Positions 6,901 through 8,224 of a stretch of DNA of 8,224 nt are shown here, piece by piece. Position 1 is the stretch's first letter; each line of letters starts with the position of its first letter. The position numbers were made by a program, and so were the translations under genes. The stretch comes from SB21 sp964535295 (lineage in GTDB: Bacteria > CLD3 > SB21). The stretch covers positions 1 to 8,224 of the forward strand of contig CAZHUW010000153.1 in the NCBI GenBank assembly GCA_964535295.1. Reading direction: 5' to 3'. Below the pieces are notes generated by a model. That model was not told the origin of the DNA. It searched no databases and saw only the letters and a program-made list of their open reading frames with translations.

Positions 6901-8224
6901 GAAATCGATCTTCGGCGTAAAGGTCGTCGATTTAAAACCAAACGGAATGGTATCTTTTCTAAATTGTAATGTGTCGATACCTCTTCCGGTAAGGATGGTG
7001 TCGCCATAGGTCAGGCGTGCGCTATAAAAATTGACGCCGTCATTAAATCGCATCCGAGTCTGGTTAGTATCCAACCGGATCTTGTACGGACCAAGATTAT
7101 GGAACGCCATCTTGAATGCTACAATGGTGTCATTCCGCATGATACTTGGCGTCAACGATGAGTCGACGAATACTAAATTATATAACATGAATTCGGAATT
7201 ATACGAAGCGCCGGACGCGGACGCTTGTATACGGGTACTGTCGCCCGTGCCCAAACGAACGGTGACCGAAGAAATACCGCTGCTGTTGCTGAACGCCGAG
7301 TCAGCTCCGATAAACGAAGCGTTGCCGGAGATCACGGAGTAATGTATCGCCGCGTTGGGAATGAGATTTCCAAAGGCATCTTTGATGGTATTCTTCAGCG
7401 TGATGGTGTTCCCGTTAGCAATGGCCGTCGCGGAATCGCCCGCAAGCTTCAAAACACTGTCAACGGCCCCGGAACCGACGGTAGCCAGGAATTGAACCGT
7501 ATCAACATTCTTTAAATAAGCAAAAATCGTATCAATGCCTGTGGTGCGGCGGACTTCCCAGATAGCTTTACCCTGACCGCTTGCAAAAGTAATAGCCGAA
7601 TCAAGCGTCGTATAGGTTCCTGCACCGGATGCGCCGGGAGCAATGGCATCGACCAATCCACGTAATAAAGCGCCGGGGAAACTAGACGTGCGCCAGTGAA
7701 CTTCTGTTCCGTTTGTAATTGCATTTCCGTAACGGTCGGCAACATTGACCCTTAACGTGTCGGTGAAACTGCCAACCTGTATTGACTGATTGTTCCCGGA
7801 TAATATTTGAATTTCAGCGGGCGCCCCGTGTACGGCCGTAACCGTATCATACACGACAGGATTAAGCAAGGATGGATTTGACGCGCGAATAATGTAGGTA
7901 CCGACTTTCGTCCCAAGGTGGAATCGAACGGACGCATACCCGTTAATATCCGTTATAGTATCAAGCGTGGCCACATAATTGGACGGCCCGCGAACAAAAC
8001 CCGCGCTGTCTGTTCCCAACGGCGACGCAAAGAGGGAGAATGTGATTGGTTTGGTAGAAATCGGATTATTAAAGTTATCCAATACGCGAACACGGAAAGT
8101 ATCCGGGATAATTTGATTGACCGTGTCGGGGGTAATGATGTTGCTGATGCGTGTCAGCGTATCTTCGCCCGTCGCTAATATATTCGCATAGAAACGTAAA
8201 GTGTCTTTCGTGATCGGCACAATA
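2587..8224 (-). CDS. Giant modular Ig-like/CARDB-like repeat protein, internal part upstream of the assembly gap (partial at both ends)
   Basis: This is one uninterrupted minus-strand frame of 1,879 codons (8223 down to 2587). It has no real start: a GTG at 8218-8220 is preceded by an in-frame ATT that runs off the window, and the protein is already inside the tail of a module. Numbering from that GTG codon, the modules are: A1 24-130, A2 131-247 (DRYGN 162-166), A3 248-350 (DAFGN 281-285), B1 351-465, C1 466-580, B2 581-695, C2 696-818, C3 819-938, C4 939-1062, C5 1063-1186, B3 1187-1302, C6 1303-1422, A4 1423-1530, A5 1531-1632 (DQYGN 1558-1562), A6 1633-1740 (DVYGN 1662-1666) and B4 1741-1878. 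A modules look like Big_1/invasin Ig folds and C modules like CARDB; both assignments rest on motif recognition only. There is no cysteine, membrane segment or catalytic motif. By analogy it is an extracellular adhesin or structural surface protein. Ligand and anchoring are unknown. It continues across the gap into 1-2486 as the same gene. Confidence 0.93.
3955..4314 (-). other. Module C6 (CARDB-like)
   Basis: The unit is about 120 residues with N-D-S-F-I-V-R-L-Y-V-K-N-N-G-G-A near the start and F-E-W-R-Y-R-A-D-S-S-G-S-V-N-F in the second half, a good match to the general CARDB pattern. It ends in I-I-N-A-F-L-N-V-T and leads directly into Ig-like module A4. It is the only visible C-to-A junction, so it is the model for what should precede A7 inside the gap. 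Confidence 0.6.
4315..4662 (-). other. Module B3 (SLTP module)
   Basis: It opens with I-S-F-V-A-N-S-L-T-P-D-T-V-N-K-G (SLTP codons at 4627-4638) followed by F-A-L-S-L-Q-N-T-G. It closes with L-S-G-T-E-N-G-N-V-F and the linker D-S-V-K-I-L-Q-P-S-L. It shares its opening with B2, B4 and B5 and its closing with B2. No named family was recognised. Confidence 0.65.
4663..6135 (-). repeat. Modules C2-C5: four consecutive CARDB-like units
   Basis: Four tandem units of 120-124 residues have boundaries near 5767, 5407 and 5035. Each has an early V-x-V/I-x-N-x-G/A strand (I-K-I-S-N-A-A, V-S-V-V-N-S-G-G, V-T-V-K-N-L-G, D-V-I-V-R-N-T-G), a central I/V-D-x-V/L-x-L-x-[FY] strand, and a second-half F-x-V-x-V/A-x-A-x-x-x-T/V-G motif. 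Units C4 and C5 are closest to each other (G-R-I-D-T-V-R-L-K-F-Y against G-Q-I-D-S-V-R-L-R-Y-Y). This is the longest uninterrupted run of C modules in the window. CARDB-like is inference from pattern; a DUF11- or NEW3-like sandwich would look similar. Confidence 0.6.
6136..6480 (-). other. Module B2 (SLTP module)
   Basis: It opens with S-Y-V-T-S-S-L-T-P (SLTP codons at 6445-6456) and V-S-E-G-Q, nearly the same opening as module B4 (Y-V-T-N-S-L-T-P, V-S-E-G-Q). It ends with L-R-G-T-E-N-G-G-V-F and the linker D-S-L-E-V-Q-T-A-V-T-L. Its end is shared with B3, which has L-S-G-T-E-N-G-N-V-F. The similarity to B3 and B4 is easy to see by eye; the function is unknown. Confidence 0.65.
6481..6825 (-). 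other. Module C1 (CARDB-like)
   Basis: The unit is about 115 residues: G-D-T-I-T-L-Q-L-T-V-Y-N-P-G near its start, F-N-V-Q-V-K-I-L-E-S-A-P-T-G in the second half, and the recurring exit linker L-D-T-L-N-I-Q-S-A-A-S-L. The V-x-N-x-G strand and the second-half strand ending in P-T-G match the general look of CARDB domains (cell adhesion related domain found in bacteria). The family assignment is tentative. Confidence 0.55.
6826..7170 (-). other. Module B1 (SLTP module)
   Basis: This is the first of five modules that begin with aromatic/Val-x-x-S-L-T-P (SLTP codons at 7147-7158). An F-K-M-A-F-H-N-L-G strand follows, then a stretch describing two further strands, and it ends near L-T-D-S-I-S-G-T-L-E-T-N. 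It is the most diverged of the five. I do not recognise a named family; a CARDB-related beta-sandwich is the likeliest fold, judged from the N-x-G motif and length. Confidence 0.6.
7171..8151 (-). other. Modules A1-A3: three consecutive Ig-like (Big_1/invasin-type) domains
   Basis: Three units of about 103-117 residues each follow the bacterial Ig-like pattern: a strand, then D-x-[YF]-G-N-x-[IL], then V/I-x-F/Y strands, a glycine-rich turn, and T-D/S-x-x-G-x-A/S with alternating hydrophobics. A1 has a deviant turn (DNFNNP), A2 has DRYGN and A3 has DAFGN. A1 ends in the typical sequence with G94-Y-A-S-V-R-F and V106-G-T-Y-I-I-R-A. These domains are known from invasin/intimin-type adhesins, where they form a rigid rod; that role here is inferred. 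The sequence before 8151 looks like the tail of yet another module, so the array extends beyond the window. Confidence 0.75.

Noticed and set aside
7512..7937. Two minus-strand open frames of 77 and 61 codons
   Set aside because: They overlap modules A1-A2 in another frame and show no domain pattern of their own.
8218..8220. GTG as translation start of the gene
   Set aside because: The frame is open upstream to the window edge (ATT before it), there is no signal peptide, and the sequence is mid-module.

Overview
The window lies entirely inside one very large protein-coding gene on the minus strand. It enters at the right edge (8224), leaves at the left edge (1), and shows neither its start nor its stop. 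A block of exactly 100 N (2487-2586) interrupts it. The right part (2587-8223) encodes 1,879 residues and the left part (2-2485) encodes 828, so at least 2,707 residues of one polypeptide are visible. The two parts are in different frames as deposited. Both are fully open, and the same repeat family continues on each side, so the offset is best read as an arbitrary-length scaffold gap and not a frameshift.

The protein is a chain of beta-rich modules of about 100-138 residues. I recognise three kinds. 'A' modules resemble bacterial Ig-like / invasin (Big_1) or filamin-type domains and carry a D-x-[YF]-G-N turn. 'B' modules open with a recurring S-L-T-P signature followed by a strand of the type F-x-V-x-F-x-N-x-G; I cannot name their family. 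'C' modules resemble CARDB-type adhesion domains (V-x-V-x-N-x-G ... F-x-V-x-V ... D-T-G). In protein order the layout is: A1-A2-A3-B1-C1, B2-C2-C3-C4-C5, B3-C6, A4-A5-A6-B4, gap, A7-A8-A9-B5, C8-C9-C10 and on out of the window. The A-A-A-B block before the gap and the one after it are close paralogues, visible also at DNA level, and each abuts the gap.

The likely role is a giant secreted or surface-exposed adhesin or matrix protein. No signal peptide, sorting domain, catalytic motif or membrane segment is visible, because both termini lie outside the window. The visible residues contain no cysteine. They are packed with Asp-(Ser/Thr)-(Ala/Ile/Leu/Val/Met/Thr) triplets, which match the O-glycosylation motif known from Bacteroides.

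The organism cannot be fixed from this window. The architecture and the 100-N gap suggest a draft or metagenome-assembled genome, perhaps from the Fibrobacteres-Chlorobi-Bacteroidetes superphylum (Ignavibacteria-, Calditrichaeota-, KSB1- or Marinimicrobia-like lineages); this is inference from style of protein only. There is no intergenic DNA, and I see no RNA gene, promoter, terminator, mobile element or CRISPR array. Open frames on the plus strand are antisense shadows of this gene.
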